The notes under the pieces: model-generated | Databases searched by the model: none | What the model saw: the letters and a program-made list of their open reading frames with translations, nothing else | What the model was told of the DNA's origin: nothing | Assembly: GCA_947259285.1 (NCBI GenBank) | Contig: CAMYMR010000010.1 | Coordinates: 41,840 to 82,011 of the forward strand | Direction of reading: 5' to 3' | Source of the DNA: an uncultured Woeseiaceae bacterium | GTDB taxonomy: Bacteria; Pseudomonadota; Gammaproteobacteria; Steroidobacterales; Woeseiaceae | DNA length: 40,172 nucleotides | Part shown: piece by piece, positions 1 to 11,729 of the stretch | Layout: each line of letters opens with the position of its first letter | Numbering within the stretch: the first letter of the stretch is position 1 | Translations under genes and position numbers: made by a program

Positions 1-527
1 CGTTGATAGGCATCATCAAGAATGGACATCCAAAGCGGTTCATGGCCCACGAGCGGCACAAAGGCAAACAGGATGACGGCTCCGGCAAACAGCAGCGTGA
101 TTCCGTTGGACGGCCAGATGCGTGCCAGCGCAATATTCAGCCGCTTCCGATGCCGATAGGTGTAGGCGATCAGCAGGGCTGCCAGAATCGCAATGAGTAC
201 CTGCCATAGGTTGTCGACAATGTAGCGATCGAGAAAGTAGTCGGACTCGCGAATCAGGAAAATGAGCGCGAGTCCGCCGAACCCGAATGCGATCGGTCGC
301 TGCGACGGGCAGTAGCGCGCCACCCATCCCATGATGAAGCCACACAGTGCCAGTATGATCGCCTGGATTATTTCGACCGGCGAAAACTCGCTGGTACCGT
401 ACATATCGTTCTCACCCATCACGATATGAAGCTTCAGGCTGCCAGGCGACGCTATCTCCATCTGCGTCAATGCCCAGGTTATGAATGCGATAGCGATGAA
501 GTACAGCAGGTAGCGAAACCAGTCCAT
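1..527 (-). CDS. integral membrane protein, unknown function (3' end outside window)
   Basis: Reading leftwards from an ATG at 527 gives 175 open codons that run off the left edge, so the C-terminus is missing. I see about five hydrophobic segments, near residues 3-20, 52-72, 79-94, 107-124 and 143-161, separated by short charged loops, which points to an inner-membrane protein. There is no cleavable signal peptide. I do not recognise a family and see no catalytic motif. It starts 25 bases after the stop of the HExxH gene at 553, so it is probably the last visible gene of the miaB-lptE transcription unit. In many gammaproteobacteria this location, after lptE, holds holA or nadD, which this protein does not resemble. 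Confidence 0.75.
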   Translation of the reverse strand, partial: MDWFRYLLYFIAIAFITWALTQMEIASPGSLKLHIVMGENDMYGTSEFSPVEIIQAIILALCGFIMGWVARYCPSQRPIAFGFGGLALIFLIRESDYFLDRYIVDNLWQVLIAILAALLIAYTYRHRKRLNIALARIWPSNGITLLFAGAVILFAFVPLVGHEPLWMSILDDAYQ

Positions 528-552
528 AAGAAACTATACACCGCAGACAACG

Positions 553-1059
553 CTAACAACGCAACGCGTAGATGGGCTTTCCTGTCGACGTCAAAAGTCC
601 ATGATTTACAAGGAATTGTTTGGCATCCTCGGCATCGTGAAGAAACCACTCGCGAGCGCTGCCCAGGCGAAAACTGTAACCCCACGCATCCATGTCGAGC
701 ATTAGCCTGTCGCGACCGACAGCATCGATGCGGTCCGCCAGAACGATCTGCAAATAACAGACGGCCGCTTCTTCGAGATCATCGCCTCCGGCATCACAAT
801 CGAGGCCTTCGCGCCGACTCGCGGTCATGCAGATCACGTGGCAGCTCTCATGCAGGAGGGAATGAATCGGCGTATCGCGACGCACGTAGATTTTCCGTTT
901 TACGATTCCCGCTTCCGGTTCACCCCAGAAGGTGCCTGTTATTGGCGCGCTATCATCCTCGACGACCATTTCGAGGCTGTACTCGCCCAGCAAGAAAACA
1001 AGCTCTTCGAGCACGACGTCGGCAACGGTAAGCACCTGGCGCTTTGCGATCGCGGCCAT
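553..1059 (-). CDS. small HExxH zincin-like protein, hypothetical
   Basis: The predicted protein has 168 residues and no signal peptide. It contains an HESCH sequence (His70, Glu71, His74), which is a canonical HExxH zinc-metallopeptidase signature. An acidic helix DDLEEAAVCYLQ (about 93-104) follows and could supply a third zinc ligand. The rest fits no family I recognise, so proteolytic activity is inferred from the motif alone; a non-catalytic metal-binding role is possible. The start lies 5 bases after the lptE stop and the gene is followed 25 bases later by a membrane-protein gene, so it is probably co-transcribed with leuS-lptE. It takes the place next to lptE where holA is often found. 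Confidence 0.75.
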   Translation of the reverse strand: MAAIAKRQVLTVADVVLEELVFLLGEYSLEMVVEDDSAPITGTFWGEPEAGIVKRKIYVRRDTPIHSLLHESCHVICMTASRREGLDCDAGGDDLEEAAVCYLQIVLADRIDAVGRDRLMLDMDAWGYSFRLGSAREWFLHDAEDAKQFLVNHGLLTSTGKPIYALRC

Positions 1060-1064
1060 GCGAC

Positions 1065-4101
<3,037 letters not shown>

Positions 4102-5634
4102 CTAAAGGCTGCCGCGCTGCCGCATCCAGAATACACCAAGGATGACGAGAGAGAGCCCGACAATGGGGAGGTTACCCAGGCTGGCATAAGGCGTCATGCC
4201 ACGCCTTGGTTGCACGTCCGCCGTCATCAGTTCCTGCTCGAACTGCTTTCCGACCTGGAGCAATACACCGTCTGCGTCAATAAAGGCGCTTATTCCGGTG
4301 TTTGTCGAACGGATCGCGTCACGCCCTACCTCCAGCGCCCGCATACGCGCAATCTCCAGATGCTGATGCGGGGCAATCGAATCACCGAACCAGGCGTCGT
4401 TACTCACATTGATGAGTAAATTGGCTTCCGGAAACGCGTAAAGCTGCTCGGCACCGTAGGCGTCTTCGTAGCAAATGGCAGCCGCGAGTTTGGCGCCGTT
4501 CGCCGCGACGAGGAGCGGTTGAACGGCCTCTCCAGCCGTCAGATCCGAATGCGGCAGGTTCTGCATTTTCATCCATTGGCGAACCGCCGGCGGAACAGGG
4601 AAATATTCGCCAAAAGGCACCAGGTGCCGCTTACGATACGATTGCTGCTCACCATCGCTTAGTATGAAGACGCTGTTATAGATATTCCCGTCGGGATTGT
4701 GCTCGAAGCTGCGTTCGAGAATGCCAAACACAACGCTTCGATTGCTGTTACGAAGATCGCTTTTGATGAGATTGATATAGCCGCCTACCTGATCGTCCAA
4801 CGCGGGAATTGCCACCTCCGGCCAGACGATGATTTCGCTTTCCGGCACGCTTAACGTCGAGCGGCGATAAAATTCCATAATTGGCCGCAGCTGATCACGG
4901 TCCCACTTTTTGTCCTGGGAAACACCCGCCTGGGCGATGCTCGCCCGGACCGGATTGCCGAGCGGCTCGGTCCAGTCCGGGAGCAGAAGAAGACCGCCGC
5001 TGAGCCAGGGTAAGGCTACGGCGGCCACGGCAACGATCCGAAGCGTACCCGTCGACGTCAGCGCGACGAGCACCGCTGTCGTACTAATGACGACCATAAA
5101 CGACACGCCGTAAACACCGAGCACGGGCGCCCAGCCCGCAAATAGCCCATCGATCTGCGCGTAACCGAGCGCAAGCCAGGGAAATCCGGTGAGAAACCAA
5201 CCGCGCATCCACTCAACAAATACCCAGGCCGCCGGCGCAACCAGCAGCATCTGCCAGGCTTCGCCCTGCGACAGACGGCTGATCAGCCACCCGGCAATCC
5301 ACAGAAAGGTAGCCATAATGACGGCCAGCCCGATCATCAGCAGGAAGGCGATCCACGGCGCGGCGTCACCAAACACGTGCACCGAGATGTAAATCCAGTA
5401 GGTGCCGGCGAGAAACATGCCCAGGCCGAACCAGAATGCGTGCCCGCCGGCGTCACGCGGTGAGACCATCTTGCAGATGTATAGCAAAGGCAACAGCAGC
5501 AGAGGCAGTAACAGCGACCAGCCGAACGGCGCGAAACCCAGCGACATTGCCGAACCCAGCATGAACGCCACCAGGCGGCTGAGGCGCGGCCGGTCCGCGG
5601 GCAACAGCAAGATCGGATGAATATCTTTCACCAC
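4102..5634 (-). CDS. lnt: apolipoprotein N-acyltransferase
   Basis: Lnt adds the third acyl chain to the N-terminal cysteine of lipoproteins at the periplasmic face of the inner membrane. The 510-residue protein has about six membrane segments in residues 20-215, then a nitrilase-fold domain. The catalytic triad is visible: Glu273 in WPEVAIP, Lys335 in RKRHLVPFGEYFP, and Cys388 in AAICYED. One further hydrophobic segment lies at the C-terminus (about 485-505), as expected. Gene order corC-lnt-leuS-lptE links lipoprotein maturation with a lipoprotein substrate. A repeat-like element separates it from corC upstream, so it could have its own promoter. Confidence 0.96.
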   Translation of the reverse strand: MVKDIHPILLLPADRPRLSRLVAFMLGSAMSLGFAPFGWSLLLPLLLLPLLYICKMVSPRDAGGHAFWFGLGMFLAGTYWIYISVHVFGDAAPWIAFLLMIGLAVIMATFLWIAGWLISRLSQGEAWQMLLVAPAAWVFVEWMRGWFLTGFPWLALGYAQIDGLFAGWAPVLGVYGVSFMVVISTTAVLVALTSTGTLRIVAVAAVALPWLSGGLLLLPDWTEPLGNPVRASIAQAGVSQDKKWDRDQLRPIMEFYRRSTLSVPESEIIVWPEVAIPALDDQVGGYINLIKSDLRNSNRSVVFGILERSFEHNPDGNIYNSVFILSDGEQQSYRKRHLVPFGEYFPVPPAVRQWMKMQNLPHSDLTAGEAVQPLLVAANGAKLAAAICYEDAYGAEQLYAFPEANLLINVSNDAWFGDSIAPHQHLEIARMRALEVGRDAIRSTNTGISAFIDADGVLLQVGKQFEQELMTADVQPRRGMTPYASLGNLPIVGLSLVILGVFWMRQRGSL

Positions 5635-5651
5635 AATAGTGTGAACAGGCC

Positions 5652-5800
5652 CTAGCTGCCCGCTGAAAAAGTCTCAGGCGAGTGTGAGACAAGAAAAAAG
5701 AGGCCGAGAAATCGCAGTGTACGCGCCAGTACATGAGGCTTTCGAAGACTATTGTGACGCCGTATCGCGCCGCATGAGGCCTTTTTCGACACGCTGCTAG
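5652..5800. repeat. palindromic intergenic repeat-like element
   Basis: The corC-lnt gap is filled by a segment of about 149 bases with imperfect terminal inverted repeats: the left end starts CTAGCTGCCCGCTGAAAAAG, and the reverse complement of the right end starts CTAGCAGCGTGTCGAAAAAG. Inside are further small inverted repeats: GTCTCA (5671-5676) with TGAGAC (5685-5690), and TGTAC with GTACA around 5718-5733. The right terminus overlaps the corC stop codon (5797-5799). No protein-coding signal is apparent. The layout resembles a small non-autonomous mobile repeat such as a REP-like or MITE-like element. Only one copy is visible here, so repeat status across the genome is inferred. Confidence 0.5.
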
Positions 5801-6654
5801 TCCTGTTCGCCGCGACGCTGAACCTGTAACGCGTCTACGCGCCGCTTGTCCGCCTTGATCACCGAAAATTCAAAGCCGCCGAAATCCACCTTCTCCCCGC
5901 GACGCGGCAGGCGTCCCAGCACATGCATGACGAGGCCACCGATCGTGTCGAACTCCTCATCTTCGAGTTCGCAATCGAAATACTCGTTGAAGTCTTCAAC
6001 ACGCGTCAGCGCCCGTACGGCGTAGCTTGGCTTGCCGTTGCGATCGCCATCCGGGCGAATGAACTCCGCTTCCTCCTGATCGTGCTCATCGTCGATTTCC
6101 CCGACGATTTCCTCGAGAACGTCTTCGATCGTGAGCAAGCCTGCAACGCCACCGTATTCATCGACCACAATCGCCATGTGGTTATGGCTGGCTCGAAACT
6201 CCTTAAGCAGCGCGTTCAGGCGCTTGGACTCGGGGATGACTGATGCAGGTCGCAACAGCTTGCGAATGGTGACTTCTTTCGCGGCGTCGGTACCGAAGTA
6301 TCGCAGCAGGTCCTTCGCGAGCAAGACGCCAAGCACTTCGTCACGATCTTCACCGATCACCGGGAACCGGGAATGCCCGGACTCAACGATCACCGACAAT
6401 ATTTCGTCAAATTCCTGCTCGATATCGATGACGACCATCTGCGAGCGCGGCACCATGACGTCGCGAACCTGGGTTTCCGATACCTCCAGCACGCCCGCAA
6501 GCATGCTCTTCTCCTCGGCATCCAGATCGATTTCGGTCTTTATAAAACTTTGAATTTCGTCGCGGCTCCAGGGCTCACCCTTGAATGCGCGCTTGATTCG
6601 CGCGACGAGTCCGGGTGTTCCTGGGCCGCTCGTACTTGGCGGTTTTTCGTTCAT
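5797..6654 (-). CDS. corC: CorC/HlyC-type CBS-domain protein (YbeX)
   Basis: The 285-residue soluble protein has an N-terminal helical region, a CBS-pair domain (about 65-190, with VRDVMVPRSQM opening the first repeat and AIVVDEYGGVAGLLTIEDVLEEIVG in the second, here described only by its ends) and a C-terminal CorC_HlyC domain (about 200-280, DTIGGLVMHVLGRLP and FEFSVIKAD). Members are linked to magnesium/cobalt efflux, and the E. coli ybeX gene is also tied to ribosome metabolism. It has no membrane segments, unlike the longer CNNM-domain relatives. It lies between ybeY and lnt, the standard order. Its stop codon falls inside the inverted-repeat end of the element at 5652-5800. Confidence 0.92.
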   Translation of the reverse strand: MNEKPPSTSGPGTPGLVARIKRAFKGEPWSRDEIQSFIKTEIDLDAEEKSMLAGVLEVSETQVRDVMVPRSQMVVIDIEQEFDEILSVIVESGHSRFPVIGEDRDEVLGVLLAKDLLRYFGTDAAKEVTIRKLLRPASVIPESKRLNALLKEFRASHNHMAIVVDEYGGVAGLLTIEDVLEEIVGEIDDEHDQEEAEFIRPDGDRNGKPSYAVRALTRVEDFNEYFDCELEDEEFDTIGGLVMHVLGRLPRRGEKVDFGGFEFSVIKADKRRVDALQVQRRGEQD

Positions 6655-6692
6655 AATGTCTAGGGCCTGTTGGCATTCAGTCTAACAGCTTT

Positions 6693-7184
6693 CTAGCATG
6701 ACGCAGCGTACGGGTCGGCCAGGCCGTGCGCTGTCAGGATATGGGCCTCGAGGCCCTCCATATCGGCAGCCTCAGCCGGAGATTTGTGGTCGAAACCCAG
6801 CAAATGCAAGGTGCCGTGGACCAGCATGTGCGCCCAGTAGTCGCCGGTGGCCTTGCCTTGCTCGGCTGCCTCATCGCGCACCACCGCGGCACAGACAACG
6901 ATATCGCCGAGCACCTGCGCGGCCTCAGCCGGCAGACCGTCGATATCACCCGCCGCAAACGACAGCACGTTGGTCACCTTGTCCTTGCCCCGGTAGTCGC
7001 GATTCAGTGCCCGCATCTCTTCTTTATCGACCAGCCGTACGGATAATTCAGTGCCTGCCGCAATGACTCTTCCGGATCCTTCGACCGCGCAGGCGATCCA
7101 ATGCTCGATCTGTTTCGCCGACGGAATGTCGGAATCATCGCACGCAATCTGAACGTCGATGACGAGCGCGGATTGATTCGTCAT
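6693..7184 (-). CDS. ybeY: endoribonuclease YbeY
   Basis: YbeY is a zinc-dependent endoribonuclease acting in 16S rRNA 3'-end maturation, ribosome quality control and late rRNA processing. The 163-residue protein has the diagnostic motif HGTLHLLGFDH, with His123, His127 and His133 as metal ligands. Arg65 in NRDYRGKDKVTNVLSF belongs to the other conserved block. The ATG start overlaps the ybeZ stop by 4 bases (ATGA type), so translation is probably coupled to the PhoH-like ATPase upstream. Length matches the family (150-170). The C-terminal tail is short and unremarkable. Confidence 0.96.
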   Translation of the reverse strand: MTNQSALVIDVQIACDDSDIPSAKQIEHWIACAVEGSGRVIAAGTELSVRLVDKEEMRALNRDYRGKDKVTNVLSFAAGDIDGLPAEAAQVLGDIVVCAAVVRDEAAEQGKATGDYWAHMLVHGTLHLLGFDHKSPAEAADMEGLEAHILTAHGLADPYAASC

Positions 7185-8176
7185 TCGTCTGGATCAACCT
7201 GGCTTTCGCTGTCTTCGTATGCCTTGACGATACGTTGCACAAGCTGGTGTCGAACCACGTCCTTGGGCGTAAAGTACGTGAACGCCACTCCGTCAACGTC
7301 CTTGAGGACCTCGATCGCGTTCTTGAGCCCGGAATCCTTACCCATCGGCAAATCGATCTGCGTGATGTCGCCGGTGACCACGGCGTGCGATCCGAAACCA
7401 ATGCGCGTCAGGAACATCTTCATTTGTTCAACGCTGGTGTTTTGTGCCTCGTCCAGGATGACGAAAGACTCGTTGAGAGATCGGCCACGCATGAAAGCAA
7501 GTGGCGCGATCTCGATAACATTACGCTCAATGAGTCGGGTTACTCGCTCGGCGCCTATCATGTCGTACAGCGCGTCGTACATTGGCCGCAGGTAGGGATC
7601 GACCTTCTGTGACAGGTCGCCAGGCAAGAAACCGAGACGCTCGCCGGCCTCGACGGCGGGCCTAACCAGCACAATCCTGCGAACCTGCTCGTTCTCCAGC
7701 GAATCGACAGCGCTGGCAACTGCGAGGTAGGTCTTGCCGGTTCCTGCAGGGCCGATACCGAATGCGAGGTCGTGTTGCTGAATATTCGACATATATGCCG
7801 TCTGGTTCGCACCGCGCGGGCGGATCAGTTTGTGACGCGTTTGAATGGTGACGACCTCGTCATCCGATTCTTCAGTCTCCGGCGTTGTCGTGTTCGCTTC
7901 GTTCATAAATGATTCCTGCAACAGCATGTGTACGCGCTCGGGGTCCAGACGTTCGCTATTCGTCAGTTCAAACAGCGCTAGCAAAACGTCACCGCCGATC
8001 TCCGCGGCACCGGGTCGACCCGTCACGCGAAAGCGGTTGCCACGGCTGGCGATTTCGACATCCAGGCGACGTTCGATTTGCCGAAGGTGTTCGTCAAACT
8101 GGCCACACAGGTTTGCCAGGCGGTTGTTATCGGCGGGCTCGAGGACAACGTCCCGAAAGATCCGGACAGCATTCAA
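7181..8176 (-). CDS. ybeZ: PhoH-like ATPase YbeZ
   Basis: This is a cytoplasmic PhoH-family P-loop NTPase, the usual partner of YbeY in RNA metabolism. The Walker A is GPAGTGKT, about 170 residues into the longest open frame (140 into the form given here), and the Walker B region reads FVILDEAQN. An N-terminal KH-like segment covers the first ~80 residues. The longest frame begins with an ATG at 8260 and adds 28 residues (359 in total) that look unlike family members. A TTG at 8176 gives 331 residues starting LNAVRIF, in register with the E. coli N-terminus. Neither start has a well-placed ribosome-binding site, so the start is uncertain. It lies just after miaB and overlaps ybeY. Confidence 0.93.
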   Translation of the reverse strand: MNAVRIFRDVVLEPADNNRLANLCGQFDEHLRQIERRLDVEIASRGNRFRVTGRPGAAEIGGDVLLALFELTNSERLDPERVHMLLQESFMNEANTTTPETEESDDEVVTIQTRHKLIRPRGANQTAYMSNIQQHDLAFGIGPAGTGKTYLAVASAVDSLENEQVRRIVLVRPAVEAGERLGFLPGDLSQKVDPYLRPMYDALYDMIGAERVTRLIERNVIEIAPLAFMRGRSLNESFVILDEAQNTSVEQMKMFLTRIGFGSHAVVTGDITQIDLPMGKDSGLKNAIEVLKDVDGVAFTYFTPKDVVRHQLVQRIVKAYEDSESQVDPDE

Positions 8177-8291
8177 AGTCTGTAATTGAAACCTTTGTAC
8201 AAAGATCGGGCTGTCAGGGAGACAGAGAAGCGACGGACAGCCGCGTGCAAGGCTGGGCATCTATCAAGGCAATAGACCATTAGCTGTCAGA

Positions 8292-9632
8292 TTACCCTGA
8301 AGCACGCGCCGTGGGAAGTACCAGCCGCCCACGCAGCGAGTTTGGCAGCGCCTCGGTAATGACGACGTCGACAAATTGCCCGATACATGACGGATCCGCA
8401 TCGAAATTCACCCAGCGATTGTTTTCGGTCCGGCCCGCTACCTGGCTTTTACTCTTCCTGGAGGTCTTTTCGACCAGCACGCGCTGTGTCGTGCCGACCA
8501 TGCGGCGACTGATCTCCATCGCCTGCTGATTGATGCGCGTCTGCAAAATCTGCAGCCGTTCTTTTTTCACGGACATCGGCGTGTCGTCGGCGAGGCTTGC
8601 TGCCGGCGTGCCGGGACGAGCGCTATAGATAAAGCTGAACGACTGATCAAAACCAATGTCGGCGATCAGGTTCATGAGTGCTTCGAAGTCCTTGTCGGTT
8701 TCTCCGGGAAACCCGATGATGAAATCAGACGACAATGACAGGTCGGCGCGGGCTTCGCGTAATCGTCGTATCTTCTGTTTATATTCAAGAACCGTATGGC
8801 CGCGTTTCATCGCTGCCAGCACCCGGTCCGAGCCATGCTGCACGGGAAGGTGCAGGTAGCTGGCGAGCTTCGGTACTTCCGCGTACGCCTGTACGAGACT
8901 GTCCGTGAATTCGACGGGATGTGAGGTGGTAAAGCGTATACGTTGTATGCCTTCTATCGCGGCAACGTAGTAGATGAGCGTGGCGAGATCCGAAATCGCA
9001 CCGTCGTGCATTGGACCCCGGTAGGCGTTCACATTCTGACCGAGCAAATTCACTTCGCGAACACCCTGATCGGCCAGGGTCGCGACTTCCGCGATGACGT
9101 CGTCAAACGGCCGGCTGATTTCTTCGCCACGCGTATACGGCACGACGCAGAAACTGCAGTACTTGCTACAGCCTTCCATGACCGAAACGAAAGCGGTAGG
9201 TCCCTCGGCACGCGGCTCCGGCAGGCAATCAAATTTTTCGATCTCGGGAAACGAAATATCGACTACAGACTTGCCCGTGCTGGCCACGTCGTCAATCATC
9301 GCCGGTAGGCGATGCAGGGTCTGCGGTCCGAACACGACGTCGACGAACGGCGCGCGCTGCGTAATGCCCTCGCCTTCCTGGCTCGCAACACAGCCGCCGA
9401 CACCAATCCTGATGTTCGGGTTTCTTTCTTTGAGCCTGCGCCAGCGGCCCAGCTCGGAGAAGACCTTCTCCTGGGCTTTTTCGCGGATAGAGCAGGTATT
9501 CGCGAGTAACAGATCCGCGTTATCCGGCGTATCGGTCAGTTCGTAACCATGCGATTCGCGCAAGACGTCCGCCATCTTGTCCGAGTCGTACTCGTTCATC
9601 TGGCAGCCCATTGTCTTAATGTACAGCTTCAC
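8292..9632 (-). CDS. miaB: tRNA-i6A37 methylthiotransferase MiaB
   Basis: MiaB is a radical-SAM enzyme that converts i6A37 to ms2i6A37 in tRNAs reading UNN codons. The 446-residue protein has an N-terminal UPF0004 domain with cluster cysteines Cys10, Cys47 and Cys81, the radical-SAM motif at Cys155, Cys159 and Cys162 ([10 protein letters not shown]), and a C-terminal TRAM domain (about 375-440, [10 protein letters not shown] onward). The start codon is GTG at 9632-9630. It overlaps the TGA stop of the cysC remnant upstream (GTGA), so initiation may depend on that reading frame or on a promoter within the remnant. miaB heads the ybeZ-ybeY-corC-lnt order seen in E. coli. Confidence 0.96.
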   Translation of the reverse strand: MKLYIKTMGCQMNEYDSDKMADVLRESHGYELTDTPDNADLLLANTCSIREKAQEKVFSELGRWRRLKERNPNIRIGVGGCVASQEGEGITQRAPFVDVVFGPQTLHRLPAMIDDVASTGKSVVDISFPEIEKFDCLPEPRAEGPTAFVSVMEGCSKYCSFCVVPYTRGEEISRPFDDVIAEVATLADQGVREVNLLGQNVNAYRGPMHDGAISDLATLIYYVAAIEGIQRIRFTTSHPVEFTDSLVQAYAEVPKLASYLHLPVQHGSDRVLAAMKRGHTVLEYKQKIRRLREARADLSLSSDFIIGFPGETDKDFEALMNLIADIGFDQSFSFIYSARPGTPAASLADDTPMSVKKERLQILQTRINQQAMEISRRMVGTTQRVLVEKTSRKSKSQVAGRTENNRWVNFDADPSCIGQFVDVVITEALPNSLRGRLVLPTARASG

Positions 9633-9853
9633 CGAGTAAAACCCATGCCCTCGAGTTTGACGAGTATACGATGCGCCGCCAGGTCCGGCGAAATTTCGAC
9701 GGTGTCAATGACCATTTCAGCATTATCCAGTGTCTCATACGGATCGCTGATTCCCGTAAACTCCTTGATCTTGCCGGCACGCACAGACTGCTTTTCGGCC
9801 TGCCCAACGTGGATTACAGAGGCGCGCGATCCTACACCAACGCCATCAAACAG
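9629..9853 (-). pseudogene. truncated adenylylsulfate kinase (cysC) C-terminal remnant
   Basis: A frame open for 74 codons on the minus strand ends with TGA at 9629-9631. Its last ~42 residues, RAGKIKEFTGISDPYE followed by [10 protein letters not shown] and a helical tail, match the C-terminal end of APS kinases, which read RAGEIKNFTGIDxPYE. The nucleotide-binding P-loop and most of the kinase domain are missing. The ~30 codons before the match are unlike CysC, and an in-frame stop lies at 9854-9856. No good start codon precedes the conserved part except an internal GTG. I read it as the leftover of a deleted cysC. The rest of the gap 9633-9962 shows no other gene. Confidence 0.6.
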
Positions 9854-9962
9854 TCACGGCCCGCGGGTGGCCGGAACGCCAGTATTTGTCCGTACAGCGC
9901 CGACCGGCGGGCGACTTTATGATCGGAGGTGTTATTCTCCAAGATAGGAGCGGTGGCCAGCC

Positions 9963-10418
9963 ATGAACCTCATCGAATTCGCAGTACCCACAGCGGCGGC
10001 ATTTCCGGGAATGACCGTCCGTGAGCTATTCACCGAGTGCGTGAAAGCGAATTCGGCGGTGCTGCCGTTCCGGGCAGCCAGCGGCAAGTTCACCGGCAGA
10101 GTGTCTATCCGCCATATTCTCGTCGACGTCTGTATTCCCGAGGCGATGATCGAACACGCCAGGCTGCTTGGTGACACGATTACGGCGCTGAAGTTTCCGC
10201 CGCTCAGGGAAAAAGAACTGCTCGATATGACCATTGATGAATTCATCATCGAGGACATCCCGACAATAACGCCGACGTCACCGATGGTGAAGGCGCTGGC
10301 GGTGATGCAAAGCTATAGCACAAGCTACCTGTTCGTGATCGACAACGAGCACAATTATCACGGCACGGTGAGCACTGTGTCACTGGCGCGCCGCTTGCTC
10401 GATCGAAATTCGCCGTAG
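9963..10418 (+). CDS. CBS-domain protein
   Basis: The 151-residue soluble protein contains two CBS-like repeats, roughly residues 8-60 (VRELFTECVKANSAVLPF) and 90-148 (IPTITPTSPMVKALAVMQ with SYLFVIDNEHNYHGTVS). CBS pairs bind adenine nucleotides or SAM and often gate transporters or enzymes. It ends 2 bases before the GTG start of an ArsB/NhaD-type permease, so it is very probably co-translated with it and could be its regulatory subunit; that role is inferred from position. A GGAG at about 9950 is a distant ribosome-binding site, and an in-frame TAG just upstream fixes the start at this ATG. Confidence 0.85.
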   Translation: MNLIEFAVPTAAAFPGMTVRELFTECVKANSAVLPFRAASGKFTGRVSIRHILVDVCIPEAMIEHARLLGDTITALKFPPLREKELLDMTIDEFIIEDIPTITPTSPMVKALAVMQSYSTSYLFVIDNEHNYHGTVSTVSLARRLLDRNSP

Positions 10419-10420
10419 AC

Positions 10421-11725
10421 GTGGAACTGCACAACAATATCACCTCAATGTGGGTGGCCACAGCCATCCTCGTCGCCGCATACGCGATGATCTTCAGCGA
10501 ACGCCTGCATCGGACCTACGCCGCACTGGCGGGCGCTGTCACCATGATCGCCGTCGGCAGCTGGATGGGCTTCTACACCCAGGAAGAGGCACTGACCGCT
10601 ATAGACGCCAACACCATCGTATTGCTGATGGGCATGATGCTGCTGGTTGCCCTGCTGCGCACAACGGGCATGTTCGAATACATGGCAATTCGTCTCGCGA
10701 AAGCGTCCGGAGGCAACCCGGTACGGCTGATGCTTTACTTAGGAATAGCCGTCAGCGTGCTGAGCATGATCCTCGACAATGTCACCACGGTGATCATATT
10801 CGCCCCACTCACCATTCTCGTCACGCGGCTGCTAAACTTGAATCCGGCGCCGTTTCTGATTGGGCAGGCCATGCTGTCGAACATCGGCGGTGCAGCGACA
10901 CTCGTCGGCGACCCACCGAATATCATGATCGGTAGCGCGGCCGACATAGACTTCCTCACATTTCTGATCAACATGGGGCCGCTGGCAACAGCGCCGTGGG
11001 TCGCGACCATGCTGCTATTGTTGTTCTTCTTTCGCAAGGAGCTGCGATCTCGTCCCGGTGAACGGGCCCTCGTCGATCTCGATGAAAGCAAGGCCATTCA
11101 GGATCCTGCCTTGGTCAATCGCATGCTGGTGGTGATGGGCCTGGTCGTGATCCTGTTCTTCGCGCACCACAAGCTGCACTTCTATCCGTCCTTCGTCAGC
11201 CTGATCGGACTTGCACTGGCATTGCTTCTCGTGCGGCCGCACGCCGACAAACTCGTCGACGAGGTGGACTGGTCTATCCTGCTGTTCTTCGCCTCACTGT
11301 TTGTCATCGTCGGCGGCGTCGAGGCAACCGGTTTGCTCGACGTCATCGGCAGCGAACTGGCAAATATGGCACGAGACCCGAACATGTTGCTTGTGACCGC
11401 CCTGGGACTCATGTGGATCGCGGCCATTCTCAGCGCGCTGATCGACAACATTCCGTTTACGGTGACCATGATTCCGATCATTAGCGCCTTGTCTGCCGAA
11501 GGCATTGACACCGGACCGCTGTGGTGGGCACTGGCGATCGGTGTGGCGCTCGGCGGCAATGGCACCCATATAGGTGCGACGGCGAATATCGTCGTCATTG
11601 CGCAGGCCGAGCGCAGCGGCGAGCCCGGCGCCAGGATCACCCCGCTGCAGTGGCTGAAACTCGGGCTGCCCGTGATGTTTTCGGGCTTGATAGTCGCAAG
11701 CCTTGCGTTTGCCCTGCTCTACTGA
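10421..11725 (+). CDS. ArsB/NhaD-type ion permease
   Basis: The 434-residue protein is an ion-transporter superfamily permease with about 11-12 hydrophobic segments. The family signatures DANTIVLLMGMMLLVALL (about 62-79) and GGAATLVGDPPNIMIG (about 155-170) are clear, and a second half-repeat ends with GGNGTHIGATANIV near 375-390. Relatives move arsenite, sodium/protons, or dicarboxylates; the sequence does not decide the substrate, and no arsR, arsC or arsA lies nearby, so arsenite is not especially supported. It begins with GTG at 10421, 2 bases after the CBS-domain gene, and ends 4 bases before the convergent ssb stop, leaving no room for a dedicated terminator. Confidence 0.88.
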   Translation: MELHNNITSMWVATAILVAAYAMIFSERLHRTYAALAGAVTMIAVGSWMGFYTQEEALTAIDANTIVLLMGMMLLVALLRTTGMFEYMAIRLAKASGGNPVRLMLYLGIAVSVLSMILDNVTTVIIFAPLTILVTRLLNLNPAPFLIGQAMLSNIGGAATLVGDPPNIMIGSAADIDFLTFLINMGPLATAPWVATMLLLLFFFRKELRSRPGERALVDLDESKAIQDPALVNRMLVVMGLVVILFFAHHKLHFYPSFVSLIGLALALLLVRPHADKLVDEVDWSILLFFASLFVIVGGVEATGLLDVIGSELANMARDPNMLLVTALGLMWIAAILSALIDNIPFTVTMIPIISALSAEGIDTGPLWWALAIGVALGGNGTHIGATANIVVIAQAERSGEPGARITPLQWLKLGLPVMFSGLIVASLAFALLY

Positions 11726-11729
11726 CGAA

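Noticed and set aside
40-345. 101-codon minus-strand frame at the left edge
   Set aside because: Out of frame with the hydrophobic protein starting at 527, whose frame is open through the edge and shows five membrane-like segments.
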